A stretch of 37,000 nucleotides of DNA from a virus, in the IMG/VR virus record IMGVR_UViG_3300048929_000124, positions 1 to 37,000 of that record; one strand, given 5' to 3'. The notes below the pieces were generated by a model that was not told the origin of the DNA, made no database searches, and saw only the letters and a list, made by a program, of their open reading frames with translations. A program made the translations under genes and the position numbers. Below, piece by piece: positions 5,127-13,050 of this stretch (position 1 is its first letter; each line of letters starts with the position of its first letter).

Positions 5127-6401
5127 ATGTCTATGAAAATCAATCAGTTGGAGATTGAGAACGTAAAACGTATTAAGGCCATAAAGATTGAGCCAACCGC
5201 AAACGGACTGACCATCATCGGAGGTCGGAACAACCAGGGAAAGACCTCTGTACTGGATTCCATTGCATGGGTGCTAGGTGGGGACAAGTATCGCCCATCA
5301 CAGGCCCAGCGTGACCAGTCAGTGATTCCACCTAACCTGCGCATCACTATGAGCAACGGCCTTGTTGTTGAAAGGAAAGGCAAGAATAGCGCCTTGAAGG
5401 TCACAGATCCAAAAGGACAAAAGGGAGGTCAGCAGCTTCTTAACGACTTTGTGGAGCAGTTTTCTTTGAACCTTCCTAAGTTCATGGAATCCACCTCTAA
5501 GGAAAAAGCGCAGATCCTACTTAAGATCATTGGAGTGGGGGACAAGCTCATGGCCCTGGAACGGGAAGAGCAGGAGCGGTATAACGAACGGCTTACCATT
5601 GGCCGCATTGCGGACCAGAAAGAAAAGTATGCCAAAGAACAGCCAGCTTACAATGACGCTCCAGCGGAATTGGTTTCTGCTTCGGAACTCATTAAGAAGC
5701 AACAAGACATCCTAGCACAGAATGGAGAGAACCAGAGAAAACGGGAATGCCTCCATCAACTGGAACAGGAAGATCAGAGACTTATGGAGCAGATTCAGGA
5801 ACTACTGAAAAAGCAAGAGGCGGTCCGGGCCGATCTTACCATTGCTAGAATGAACGCCAAGGATTTAGAAGATAAGTCCACTACAGAACTGGAGCAAAAT
5901 ATCTCTGATATTGAGGAGATCAACCGGAAAGTGCGAGCGAACCTTGATAAAGAAAAGGCAGAGGACGACGCCAAAGAATACCGCCGGCAGTGTGACCAGC
6001 TTACTAAGCAGCTTGATGAAAGCCGTGAAGCAAAGAATAACCTGCTTAAGACAGCGGAGCTTCCTCTTCCGGAACTTTCTATAAAAGATGGGGAGCTGAT
6101 TTATAAGGGGCAACAGTGGGACAATATGTCTGGTTCTGATCGTCTAAAAGTAGCTACCGCCATTGTCCGGAAACTTAATCCAGAATGTGGTTTCGTCCTC
6201 CTTGACAAGTTGGAGCAGATGGATCTTGAAGTGCTGAATGAGTTTGGTGAGTGGCTACAAGCAGAAGGTTTACAAGCTATTGCTACCAGGGTAAGCACTG
6301 GGGAAGAATGCTCCATTATTATTGAAGATGGATACGTGGCAGGACAAGAACACCCACTCATGGAAGATAGGAAAACAGAATGGAAGGAAGGAGTATTTTA
6401 A
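5127..6401 (+). CDS. SMC/RecF/SbcC-like AAA ATPase
   Basis: A 424-residue ABC-type ATPase of the DNA repair class. The Walker A motif is at residues 33-40 (GRNNQGKT). A coiled-coil region lies at ~185-310, rich in Glu/Gln/Lys. An ABC signature-like MSGSDRLKVATAIV comes near residue 332 and Walker B FVLLDKLEQMD near 352. In Walker B the usual second acidic residue after LLD is Lys. Family members process DNA ends or help recombination. The ATG has GGAGG 8 bases before it, and the stop overlaps the next gene's ATG (TAATG), so the two are translationally coupled. Confidence 0.88.
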   Translation: MSMKINQLEIENVKRIKAIKIEPTANGLTIIGGRNNQGKTSVLDSIAWVLGGDKYRPSQAQRDQSVIPPNLRITMSNGLVVERKGKNSALKVTDPKGQKGGQQLLNDFVEQFSLNLPKFMESTSKEKAQILLKIIGVGDKLMALEREEQERYNERLTIGRIADQKEKYAKEQPAYNDAPAELVSASELIKKQQDILAQNGENQRKRECLHQLEQEDQRLMEQIQELLKKQEAVRADLTIARMNAKDLEDKSTTELEQNISDIEEINRKVRANLDKEKAEDDAKEYRRQCDQLTKQLDESREAKNNLLKTAELPLPELSIKDGELIYKGQQWDNMSGSDRLKVATAIVRKLNPECGFVLLDKLEQMDLEVLNEFGEWLQAEGLQAIATRVSTGEECSIIIEDGYVAGQEHPLMEDRKTEWKEGVF

Positions 6402-7528
6402 TGCAGATTGTAAGAGGAAAATTGCCAGGAGCAAAGAAAATTGTTGTGTACGGTCCGGAAGGAATAGGAAAGTCAACGTTTGCCGCACGGTTCCCTGATC
6501 CAGTATTTATTGATACTGAGGGAAGTACTAAAGATATGGATGTTGCTAGGTTTCCGGAACCTAGTAGCTGGACCATGATTCTAAATCAGGTATCAGACGT
6601 GATCAAAACGCCAAGTGTCTGCAAGACTTTAATCATTGATACTGCGGACTGGGCTGAAATGCTATGCACTACCAGTGTTTGCACGAAGAATCAGAAAAGC
6701 AGCATTGAAGATTTTGGATATGGAAAAGGGTATACATACATTCAAGAAGAGTTTGGAAAGCTCTTAAATCTCCTTACAGATGTAATAAAAGCTGGAATTG
6801 ATGTAGTTCTTACGGCTCACGCTAAAATGCGTAAGTTTGAGCAACCGGATGAATTAGGTGCTTACGATCGGTGGGAGATGAAGCTAAGTAAAGGTGTGGC
6901 CCCTATGGTGAAGGAATGGGCCGACATGGTCCTATTCTGTAACTATAAGACCATGGTTGTTAATGTAGACGGACAAGGCGCTCAGAAGGGCAAGAACAAA
7001 GCCCAGGGCGGCAGACGTGTCATGTATACCACTCACCACTCCTGTTGGGACGCAAAGAATCGGTATGGGTTTCCTGATGAAATGCCGTTTGAGTATGAGT
7101 CAATTCGTCATATTGTAGAAAGTTCCAATGCGGGAATTCCCGTTTCGGAGGAAAAGAAGACAACTCCACCCACTTCACAACCGAAACAGGAGAATACTTG
7201 GAGCACTGCCAGTCAGAGCCGAGAAGAGCCTCCAAAAGAAGAGAAAGCAACTCCACCAGTGGATGCGAGGTCGGAACCTGTGACTCCACCTGATGTAAAA
7301 GTGGATGAGCGAATCCCAAAAGCTCTACGTGATCTAATGATACATAATCAGGTTGACGAGTGGGATCTCCAAAATGTTGTAGCTGCAAAAGGATATTTCC
7401 CGGCAGATATGAAAGTTGCAGATTATCCTGGGGACTTTATCTCCGGTGTATTAGTAGGAGCCTGGGATCAAGTGTTTGGCATGGTTAAGGAAATGAAAGA
7501 AAAAGACAGCTTAGTATTTAATCAATAG
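6401..7528 (+). CDS. Sak4-like RecA-fold ATPase (single-strand annealing/recombination)
   Basis: A 375-residue RecA-fold ATPase (AAA_24 type). Walker A GPEGIGKST is at residues 18-26, Walker B LIIDTADW near 72-79, and a VVLTAHAKM motif near 131. The C-terminal third is a Pro/Glu-rich linker (PPTSQPKQE..., PPKEEKATPP) followed by a short helical tail. Proteins like this, paired with a DUF669 protein, form the Sak4-type phage recombination system; the next gene is DUF669. ATG 6401 shares bases with the upstream stop. Confidence 0.85.
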   Translation: MQIVRGKLPGAKKIVVYGPEGIGKSTFAARFPDPVFIDTEGSTKDMDVARFPEPSSWTMILNQVSDVIKTPSVCKTLIIDTADWAEMLCTTSVCTKNQKSSIEDFGYGKGYTYIQEEFGKLLNLLTDVIKAGIDVVLTAHAKMRKFEQPDELGAYDRWEMKLSKGVAPMVKEWADMVLFCNYKTMVVNVDGQGAQKGKNKAQGGRRVMYTTHHSCWDAKNRYGFPDEMPFEYESIRHIVESSNAGIPVSEEKKTTPPTSQPKQENTWSTASQSREEPPKEEKATPPVDARSEPVTPPDVKVDERIPKALRDLMIHNQVDEWDLQNVVAAKGYFPADMKVADYPGDFISGVLVGAWDQVFGMVKEMKEKDSLVFNQ

Positions 7529-7541
7529 GAGGAATATATAA

Positions 7542-7991
7542 ATGGCAGATTATGAAGGCAAAGAATTAGGTTGGGAAGATGAAGTGGAAAAAGGAGAAGG
7601 GGGCGGGGACTTTGTCCTCCTTCCTCCTGGAGATTATGAATTTACAGTGGAATCATTTGAACGTGCAAGACATCCGGGTGGAGCAAAGTCTCCGGAATGC
7701 AACAAGGCTGTGTTGAAACTAAGGATTGAAGCACCGGAGGGAACCGCACTTATTACAGAAAGCTTACTCCTGTACGATAAAATGCAGTGGAAGATCGCAG
7801 AATTCTTTCTTTGTATTGGTGAAAAGGAAGTCGCTGGCAAGGTAAAAATGAACTGGTCAGCGGTTCCGGGATCTAAGGGCAAAGCAACAATAGAAGTGAC
7901 ACCTGGCAGAGATGATCCAAACAAAAAGTTTAACCATGTGAAGAGATATCTTCCGCATGAACCTAAAAAATTCGAGGCAGGGAAGTTTTAA
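7542..7991 (+). CDS. DUF669 family protein, likely ssDNA-binding partner
   Basis: A 149-residue protein with the DUF669 pattern: LPPGDYEFTVESFE near residue 26, then LKLRIEAPEG..LITESLLLYDKMQWKI, and KGKATIEVTPG. DUF669 proteins follow phage RecA-like ATPases and are thought to act like single-stranded-DNA-binding proteins. Here the gene follows the Sak4-like ATPase by 13 bases, with AGGAGG before the ATG, and precedes the helicase by 2 bases. Confidence 0.85.
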   Translation: MADYEGKELGWEDEVEKGEGGGDFVLLPPGDYEFTVESFERARHPGGAKSPECNKAVLKLRIEAPEGTALITESLLLYDKMQWKIAEFFLCIGEKEVAGKVKMNWSAVPGSKGKATIEVTPGRDDPNKKFNHVKRYLPHEPKKFEAGKF

Positions 7992-7993
7992 TT

Positions 7994-9577
7994 ATGGAAC
8001 TTAGACCATATCAGTCAGAAGCAAAGGCTGCAATCTTTGAAGAATGGGACAAGGGCGTCAAGCGGACGCTCCTGGTCCTCCCTACGGGGTGTGGTAAGAC
8101 AATCGTATTCGCAAAAGTTACAGAGGATTGTGTCCGCAGAGGAAACCGGGTTTTGATCCTGGCACACCGTGGGGAACTATTAGATCAGGCTTCCGATAAA
8201 ATCGGTAAGGCAACAGGCTTAGGGTGTGCCACTGAAAAGGCAGAAGAAACTTGTCTGGGAAGTTGGTTCCGGGTCGTGGTTGGATCTGTACAAAGCCTTA
8301 CTAGGGAAAAGAGGTTAAAGCAGTTCCCAATAGACTACTTTGACACCATTATTATTGATGAAGCACATCATTGTCTATCTGACAGTTATCAAAAGATCTT
8401 AGATTATTTCAAAGGGGCCAATATTTTAGGTGTGACAGCAACCCCAGACCGTGGAGATATGCGGAACCTGGGGGAATGTTTTGATAGTCTGGCCTATGAG
8501 TACACACTACCCAAAGCAATTAAGGCAGGTTTTTTGTCCCCTATTAAAGCACTGACCCTTCCCCTGCAGCTTGATCTATCCGGTGTTGGTATGCAGTCGG
8601 GTGATTTTAAAACCGGAGATATTGCAAACGCACTGGACCCATACCTCTATCAGATTGCAGAGGAAATGGAGAAGTACTGCAAGGAACGTAAAACGGTTGT
8701 GTTTCTTCCTTTAGTAAAAACAAGCCAGAAGTTCCGGGATATCTTAAATGAAAAGGGATTTAAGGCCGCAGAGGTAAACGGAGACAGCAAAGACCGTGCG
8801 AAGGTTTTAACTGCCTTTGACAGAGGAGATTATAACGTGCTCTGCAACTCTATGTTACTTACGGAAGGCTGGGACTGTCCCAGTGTTGATTGTATTGTTG
8901 TACTTCGACCTACCAAAGTGCGAAGCCTTTACAGTCAGATGGTGGGGCGTGGTACCCGGTTGTTTCCGGGTAAAGAATACTTATTATTACTAGATTTTCT
9001 ATGGCATACCGAACGTCATGAGTTATGCCATCCGGCTAGTCTGATCTGCCAGGATGAGGAAGTGGCCAGGAAAATGACGGAGAACATTGAAAAAGCCGGT
9101 TGCCCTATGGATATAGAAGAAGCGGAAAAGCAGGCGGCAGAAGATGTAGTTGCTCAAAGAGAAGAAGCCCTGGCCAAACAATTGGAGGAAATGAAGAAGC
9201 GTAAGAAAAAGCTAGTGGATCCCCTGCAGTTTGAAATGAGTATACAAGCGGAAGATCTATCCGGATACGTTCCTTCCTTTGGGTGGGAAATGGCTCCACC
9301 TTCTGATAGTCAGAAGAGAGAGTTAGAAAAGCGAGGCATCATGCCGGATGAGATAGACAACTCCGGAAAGGCTAGTTTAATTCTGGATCGATTACATAAA
9401 CGACAGGAAGAAAATTTAAGCACACCAAAGCAGATCCGTTGTCTGGAGAAATACGGATTCCAGCATGTAGGGACTTGGAATTTTGACAATGCAAAGAACA
9501 TGATTGATCGAATTGCTGCGACAGGTTGGCGTGGCGCCCCTGCAGGTGTAAAACCGCAGGAATATATACCGGAATAA
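7994..9577 (+). CDS. SF2 DEAD/DEAH-box DNA helicase
   Basis: A 527-residue superfamily 2 helicase. Motif I PTGCGKT is at 30-36, motif II DEAH at 122-125, motif III GVTATPD near 148, and motif VI QMVGRGTRL near residue 315. The C-terminal ~150 residues are charged and helical and end in a domain with repeats of SDSQKRELEKRGI / TPKQIRCLEKYG type, which look like a small DNA-binding module present twice. It likely unwinds DNA in replication or recombination. It is coupled tightly to DUF669 and followed by the primase-helicase after 13 bases. Confidence 0.92.
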   Translation: MELRPYQSEAKAAIFEEWDKGVKRTLLVLPTGCGKTIVFAKVTEDCVRRGNRVLILAHRGELLDQASDKIGKATGLGCATEKAEETCLGSWFRVVVGSVQSLTREKRLKQFPIDYFDTIIIDEAHHCLSDSYQKILDYFKGANILGVTATPDRGDMRNLGECFDSLAYEYTLPKAIKAGFLSPIKALTLPLQLDLSGVGMQSGDFKTGDIANALDPYLYQIAEEMEKYCKERKTVVFLPLVKTSQKFRDILNEKGFKAAEVNGDSKDRAKVLTAFDRGDYNVLCNSMLLTEGWDCPSVDCIVVLRPTKVRSLYSQMVGRGTRLFPGKEYLLLLDFLWHTERHELCHPASLICQDEEVARKMTENIEKAGCPMDIEEAEKQAAEDVVAQREEALAKQLEEMKKRKKKLVDPLQFEMSIQAEDLSGYVPSFGWEMAPPSDSQKRELEKRGIMPDEIDNSGKASLILDRLHKRQEENLSTPKQIRCLEKYGFQHVGTWNFDNAKNMIDRIAATGWRGAPAGVKPQEYIPE

Positions 9578-9590
9578 GGAGACTTGAAAC

Positions 9591-11822
9591 ATGGATAGTA
9601 CATACGACCTCATGGAGGTCCTAGATCATATAGACCCATCGGAGCTTAATTACCAGGACTGGGTTAACGTTGGTATGGCTCTGCATCATGAAGGGTATTC
9701 CGTTGATGCGTGGGACCGTTGGAGTATGAATGACCGACGTTATCACGCAGGGGACTGTGATAAGAAATGGCGGGGCTTCCACGGGGCTGGTACTCCGGTA
9801 ACAGGTGGGACCATTGTCCAGTATGCCAGGGATCAGGGGTGGACGCCTCCTTACGATCCCGGTACCGCCCTAGACTGGAACGATACCATATCAACAGAAG
9901 GCGTTGTTGTTGATAAGAACTGGGTGGAAGGGCGAGAAGTTGCCGAGCCAAAACAATGGGATCCGGCCAGAGAACTCATAAAGTATCTGGAAACTCTTTT
10001 CGAAGCCGGGGAGAATGTCGGCTATGTGGTTAAGAGTTGGAAGAAAGACGAAAAGTATCTTCCAGCAGACAAGGGAGCTTATGGTAGGTCTGCGGGACAA
10101 CTCATTGAACTTCTGACGCAATGTGATGGGGATATTGGCAGCGTATTAGGTGATTATGATCCTGAAGGTGGCGCATGGATTCGCTTTAACCCAATGGACG
10201 GTAAGGGCGCCAAAAATGAGAATGTTACTGATTTTAAATACGCCCTGGTGGAATCAGATTCCATGGAGATTGAAAAGCAGCACGCTATTATAAGGGAATT
10301 AGAATTGCCTGTTGCCTGTCTAGTACACAGTGGTGGAAAGAGTCTTCACGCTATCGTAAGGGTTGATGCTGTAGACTATGCCGAGTATCGGAAACGGGTA
10401 GACTATCTTTATGAAATATGTAAGAAGAACGGCCTTGCTATTGACACTCAGAACCGCAACCCGTCCAGACTATCCAGAATGCCCGGCGTTATGCGAGGTG
10501 GTCAGAAACAGTTTATCGTTGATACTAATATAGGAAAAGAAAGCTGGACCGAGTGGAAAGAGTGGATTGAGTCTATCAATGATGATCTACCGGATCCGGA
10601 AAGCCTAGATGATGTGTGGGACAATCTTCCTGATCTGGCACCGATCCTGATTGACGGTATGCTTCGTCAGGGACATAAGATGCTGATTGCGGGACCGTCT
10701 AAGGCGGGAAAGTCCTTTCTACAGATAGAAATGTGTATTGCCATAGCAGAGGGGAAGAAGTGGCTTAACTGGGCCTGTTCACAAGGAAAGGTAATGTATG
10801 TGAACTTAGAACTTGACCGGGCCAGTTGTCTCCACCGATTCAAAGACGTGTATCAGGTACTTGGTTGGGAGCCGAAGAACCTTAAAAATATTGAAATCTG
10901 GAATCTAAGAGGAAAGTCCCGTCCTATGGACAAGCTGGCACCCATGTTAATCCGCAGGGCGGCGAAAAAGAATTACATAGCCATTATTATTGACCCGATT
11001 TATAAGGTTATCACTGGTGACGAGAACAGCGCAGATCAAATGTCTAATTTCTGTAATCAGTTTGACAAGGTATGTACGGAGCTGGGCGTGGCGGTTATTT
11101 ACTGCCATCATCACAGCAAGGGAAGCCAGGGCGGGAAGAAGTCCATGGACCGAGCCAGTGGATCCGGTGTGTTCGCCAGGGATCCGGATGCGCTTATTGA
11201 TCTTATTGAACTGGAAACAACCGAAGAACTTATGAAGCAACAAGAAAATAAGGCAGTCTGTGACGCCTGCAGACAGTACCTTGATGCTCACTTTAAATGG
11301 GAAGATGATTTATCTCAGGACGATTTATGCAGTAGCTTCCAGATGATAAACTACTGCAAAGAAAAGCTGGACAAGTGGCAAATGGAAGCCTTGGAGCGCA
11401 ACATCGAAGCAGCTAAGGCTAAGATAAAAAGCATGACGGCATGGCGTATTGAAGGGACTCTCAGGGAGTTTTCTAAGTTTGATCCGGTGAACTTATGGTT
11501 CGATTACCCCTTACACACCCTGGATCACTCCGGAGTACTGGGAGACATTCAGCCAGATGCGGAACAGGCGCCGTGGCAAAGGGGAAGCGCAAAGAACAAA
11601 AAGAACGCCAAAAGCCGAAAAACAGATCGTAAAACAGCCCTGGAAGAAGCAATCGAAGGGAGTAATTTTGGAGAGAAACCGTCTGTAAATGAGGTAGCAG
11701 AATACCTTGGAGTTTCGGAAAGAACCGTTCGAGACAGGGTAAAAGAACATGGTGGATACACAATTGAAGATGGTCTTATTCAGAAAAGTGATGTAAAGCA
11801 AGATACGGGAAAGTCTGAATGA
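9591..11822 (+). CDS. Primase-helicase: PriCT-2, primase-like and RecA-like domains
   Basis: A 743-residue replication protein. Residues ~5-80 look like a PriCT_2 domain (ELNYQDWVNVGMALHHEG ... DKKWRGFHG). Residues ~190-310 contain an archaeo-eukaryotic-primase-like core (HSGGKSLHAIVRVD, then NPSRLSRMPGV). Residues ~345-545 are a RecA-like helicase with Walker A AGPSKAGKS (367-375), a Walker B-like IAIIIDPIY and a YCHHHSKG motif. The C-terminus carries an HTH (VNEVAEYLGVSERTVRDRV). It is probably the main replisome-initiating enzyme; the C-terminal HTH may recognise the repeats downstream. The start has AAGGAG upstream. Confidence 0.9.
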   Translation: MDSTYDLMEVLDHIDPSELNYQDWVNVGMALHHEGYSVDAWDRWSMNDRRYHAGDCDKKWRGFHGAGTPVTGGTIVQYARDQGWTPPYDPGTALDWNDTISTEGVVVDKNWVEGREVAEPKQWDPARELIKYLETLFEAGENVGYVVKSWKKDEKYLPADKGAYGRSAGQLIELLTQCDGDIGSVLGDYDPEGGAWIRFNPMDGKGAKNENVTDFKYALVESDSMEIEKQHAIIRELELPVACLVHSGGKSLHAIVRVDAVDYAEYRKRVDYLYEICKKNGLAIDTQNRNPSRLSRMPGVMRGGQKQFIVDTNIGKESWTEWKEWIESINDDLPDPESLDDVWDNLPDLAPILIDGMLRQGHKMLIAGPSKAGKSFLQIEMCIAIAEGKKWLNWACSQGKVMYVNLELDRASCLHRFKDVYQVLGWEPKNLKNIEIWNLRGKSRPMDKLAPMLIRRAAKKNYIAIIIDPIYKVITGDENSADQMSNFCNQFDKVCTELGVAVIYCHHHSKGSQGGKKSMDRASGSGVFARDPDALIDLIELETTEELMKQQENKAVCDACRQYLDAHFKWEDDLSQDDLCSSFQMINYCKEKLDKWQMEALERNIEAAKAKIKSMTAWRIEGTLREFSKFDPVNLWFDYPLHTLDHSGVLGDIQPDAEQAPWQRGSAKNKKNAKSRKTDRKTALEEAIEGSNFGEKPSVNEVAEYLGVSERTVRDRVKEHGGYTIEDGLIQKSDVKQDTGKSE

Positions 11823-11827
11823 CAAGG

Positions 11828-12040
11828 TATCCCCGTCAAGCAGTAAAACACAGGGAACACTTAAAAACAGACTTCCCCGTTAAAGGGGTAAAAGTGCGGG
11901 GAAGACTTAAAATCAGGAATCCCCGGAGTGCGGGGAAGACACTATATTATAATATAACATTTTCCCCCGTTACACGTGGTCATGGGGTAGGAAAGGACGG
12001 GTCTAAGTTGACACCCGTCCCCTCCCTTCCCCTTCCCATG
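11828..12040. other. Candidate replication origin: repeats, AT-rich tract and long hairpin
   Basis: No convincing gene lies between 11823 and 12102. The region holds two copies of AGTGCGGGGAAGAC (11893-11906 and 11927-11940, 34 bp apart). Inverted partners are CTTCCCCG at 11872-11879 and TCCCCG at 11920-11925, with a further TCCCCGTC at 11830. An AT-rich tract follows at 11941-11961. Last comes a 60-base near-hairpin at 11981-12040 with ends CATGGG/CCCATG and a perfect 8-bp apical stem GGACGGGT/ACCCGTCC around a 10-nt loop. Position directly after the primase-helicase, repeats and AT tract fit a phage origin, but this is inference. Confidence 0.55.
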
Positions 12041-12102
12041 ACAGGGCGAATTTCAAAAACAAGAATTATTTCGCACGTTAAGTATTTAGAGAGGTAAATC
12101 GA

Positions 12103-12501
12103 ATGGTAATAGATTTTTTTATGGTCATGAAAAAGGTCCCTACCGTAACGCACCAGGAGAAGCAGGTGCATGTCGTAAATGGGAAGCCGGTATTTTATGA
12201 ACCAGACGAACTGAAAGCGGCCAGGGCGAAGCTACAGGCTCACCTGGGGCAGCACATACCGGAAGAGAAGTTCACTGGTCCAGTGAGACTGACAACATGG
12301 TGGTGCTTTCCTGTCACTGGCAAGCATAAGAACGGGGAGTACAAGACCAGTAAGCCAGACACAGACAATCTGGTGAAACTCCTTAAGGACGTTATGACTG
12401 AACTTCATTTCTGGAAAGATGATGCGCAGGTGGCCTCAGAGGTGATTGAAAAGTATTGGGCAGATCTCCCTGGGATCTATGTGAAAGTGGAAAGCCTATG
12501 A
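12103..12501 (+). CDS. rusA: RusA-type Holliday junction resolvase
   Basis: A 132-residue endonuclease that cuts four-way DNA junctions. The RusA signature is visible: KPDTDNLVKLLKDVMTE with acidic D86 and D88, and FWKDDAQV with D106/D107, the metal-binding residues of the family. GAGAGGT precedes the first ATG; in-frame ATGs at 12121 and 12127 are alternatives, and a start there would remove 6-8 residues. The stop overlaps the next ATG (ATGA). It belongs with the recombination genes upstream and helps resolve concatemers before packaging. Confidence 0.88.
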   Translation: MVIDFFMVMKKVPTVTHQEKQVHVVNGKPVFYEPDELKAARAKLQAHLGQHIPEEKFTGPVRLTTWWCFPVTGKHKNGEYKTSKPDTDNLVKLLKDVMTELHFWKDDAQVASEVIEKYWADLPGIYVKVESL

Positions 12502-12728
12502 CAGATCAGGAAGTACAGAAAGGTTTTGAAGAAGTTTATAACAAGTTCTGGCTGAATTACCGGGGGAAAGTTGTTCCAAAGCATTCAGACGAATGGGAGC
12601 GCATGAATACATGGGCAGTGGTCCTGATGAAGAAGTATCCTTTCATGGAGCAGGTAGTTGCTGAAATGATAGCGGAGTTTGGACAGAGAATGTGGAGGGG
12701 TGAAGGTGAGAAAATTAGAAGTGCGTAA
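12498..12728 (+). CDS. Small conserved-looking phage protein
   Basis: A 76-residue protein beginning MTDQEVQKGFEEVYNKFW, translated from an ATGA overlap with the RusA gene. It is helical and soluble with no recognised motif. Coupling suggests production with RusA, but no function can be given. Confidence 0.7.
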   Translation: MTDQEVQKGFEEVYNKFWLNYRGKVVPKHSDEWERMNTWAVVLMKKYPFMEQVVAEMIAEFGQRMWRGEGEKIRSA

Positions 12729-12772
12729 GGGTATTTGATAGAGAAACTAGTATCATTTGCTTAGGGAGAGGG

Positions 12773-12967
12773 GTGGCCGGCAGTAGTGTCGACCTGGGTA
12801 GCTGCGTTTTGTGTAAATGTAAGTTGGGTATTAGTCATATATGCCTCCGTTGCTTCCGAAACATCAATAATGGCTGCAAAGATTTTAATTACAAGTATTA
12901 TGACTGCCAACCATTTTCCTCTCACCCGGACACCTGTCCGCCTAAACAAATGATGTGTGAATTATAA
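12773..12967 (+). CDS. Cys-rich small protein, probable zinc-binding
   Basis: A 64-residue protein from GTG 12773 with GGGAG a few bases before. It has ten cysteines in 64 residues: CVLCKC, HICLRC, GCK, DCQ, TC and MMC, which looks like a treble-clef or zinc-ribbon fold. Zinc-ribbon proteins of phages often act as regulators or in host takeover, but that is inference. A minus-strand frame over the same bases has no ribosome binding site and is less convincing. Confidence 0.55.
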   Translation: MAGSSVDLGSCVLCKCKLGISHICLRCFRNINNGCKDFNYKYYDCQPFSSHPDTCPPKQMMCEL

Positions 12968-12991
12968 CATAAAGAATAGTTATTAACAACT

Positions 12992-13042
12992 GAAAGGAGG
13001 CTGGAGCGGTGGCCACCGTAACAGGATATCCTGGCTCCTTTC
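12992..13042 (+). promoter_or_regulatory. Structured leader with SD/anti-SD stem before the methyltransferase
   Basis: GAAAGGAG at 12992-12999, the ribosome binding site of the leader peptide, is the exact complement of CTCCTTTC at 13035-13042. Between them lie two perfect palindromes, CGGTGGCCACCG (13007-13018) and CAGGATATCCTG (13022-13033). The RNA could fold into a three-way structure that hides the ribosome binding site. The palindromes could also be target sites for the methyltransferase or for a regulator. Confidence 0.65.
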
Positions 13043-13050
13043 AAAAATGA
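13009..13050 (+). CDS. 13-codon leader peptide coupled to the methyltransferase
   Basis: GTG 13009 lies 8 bases after GAAAGGAGG and opens a 13-residue frame, MATVTGYPGSFQK. Its TGA (13048-13050) overlaps the methyltransferase ATG (13047) as ATGA. The methyltransferase itself has no ribosome binding site of its own: the bases before its ATG are CTCCTTTCAAAA. Translation therefore probably enters at the leader and restarts at the methyltransferase. The peptide is inferred from these signals. Confidence 0.6.
   Translation: MATVTGYPGSFQK

Noticed and set aside
11819-12097. 92-residue frame overlapping the primase-helicase stop as ATGA
   Set aside because: Its residues follow the DNA repeats and hairpins, it lacks a ribosome binding site, and it looks like read-through of the candidate origin.
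12761-12949. Minus-strand 62-residue frame with a hydrophobic segment
   Set aside because: TTG start without ribosome binding site; the Cys-rich plus-strand frame over the same bases fits the operon better. It remains a weak alternative.
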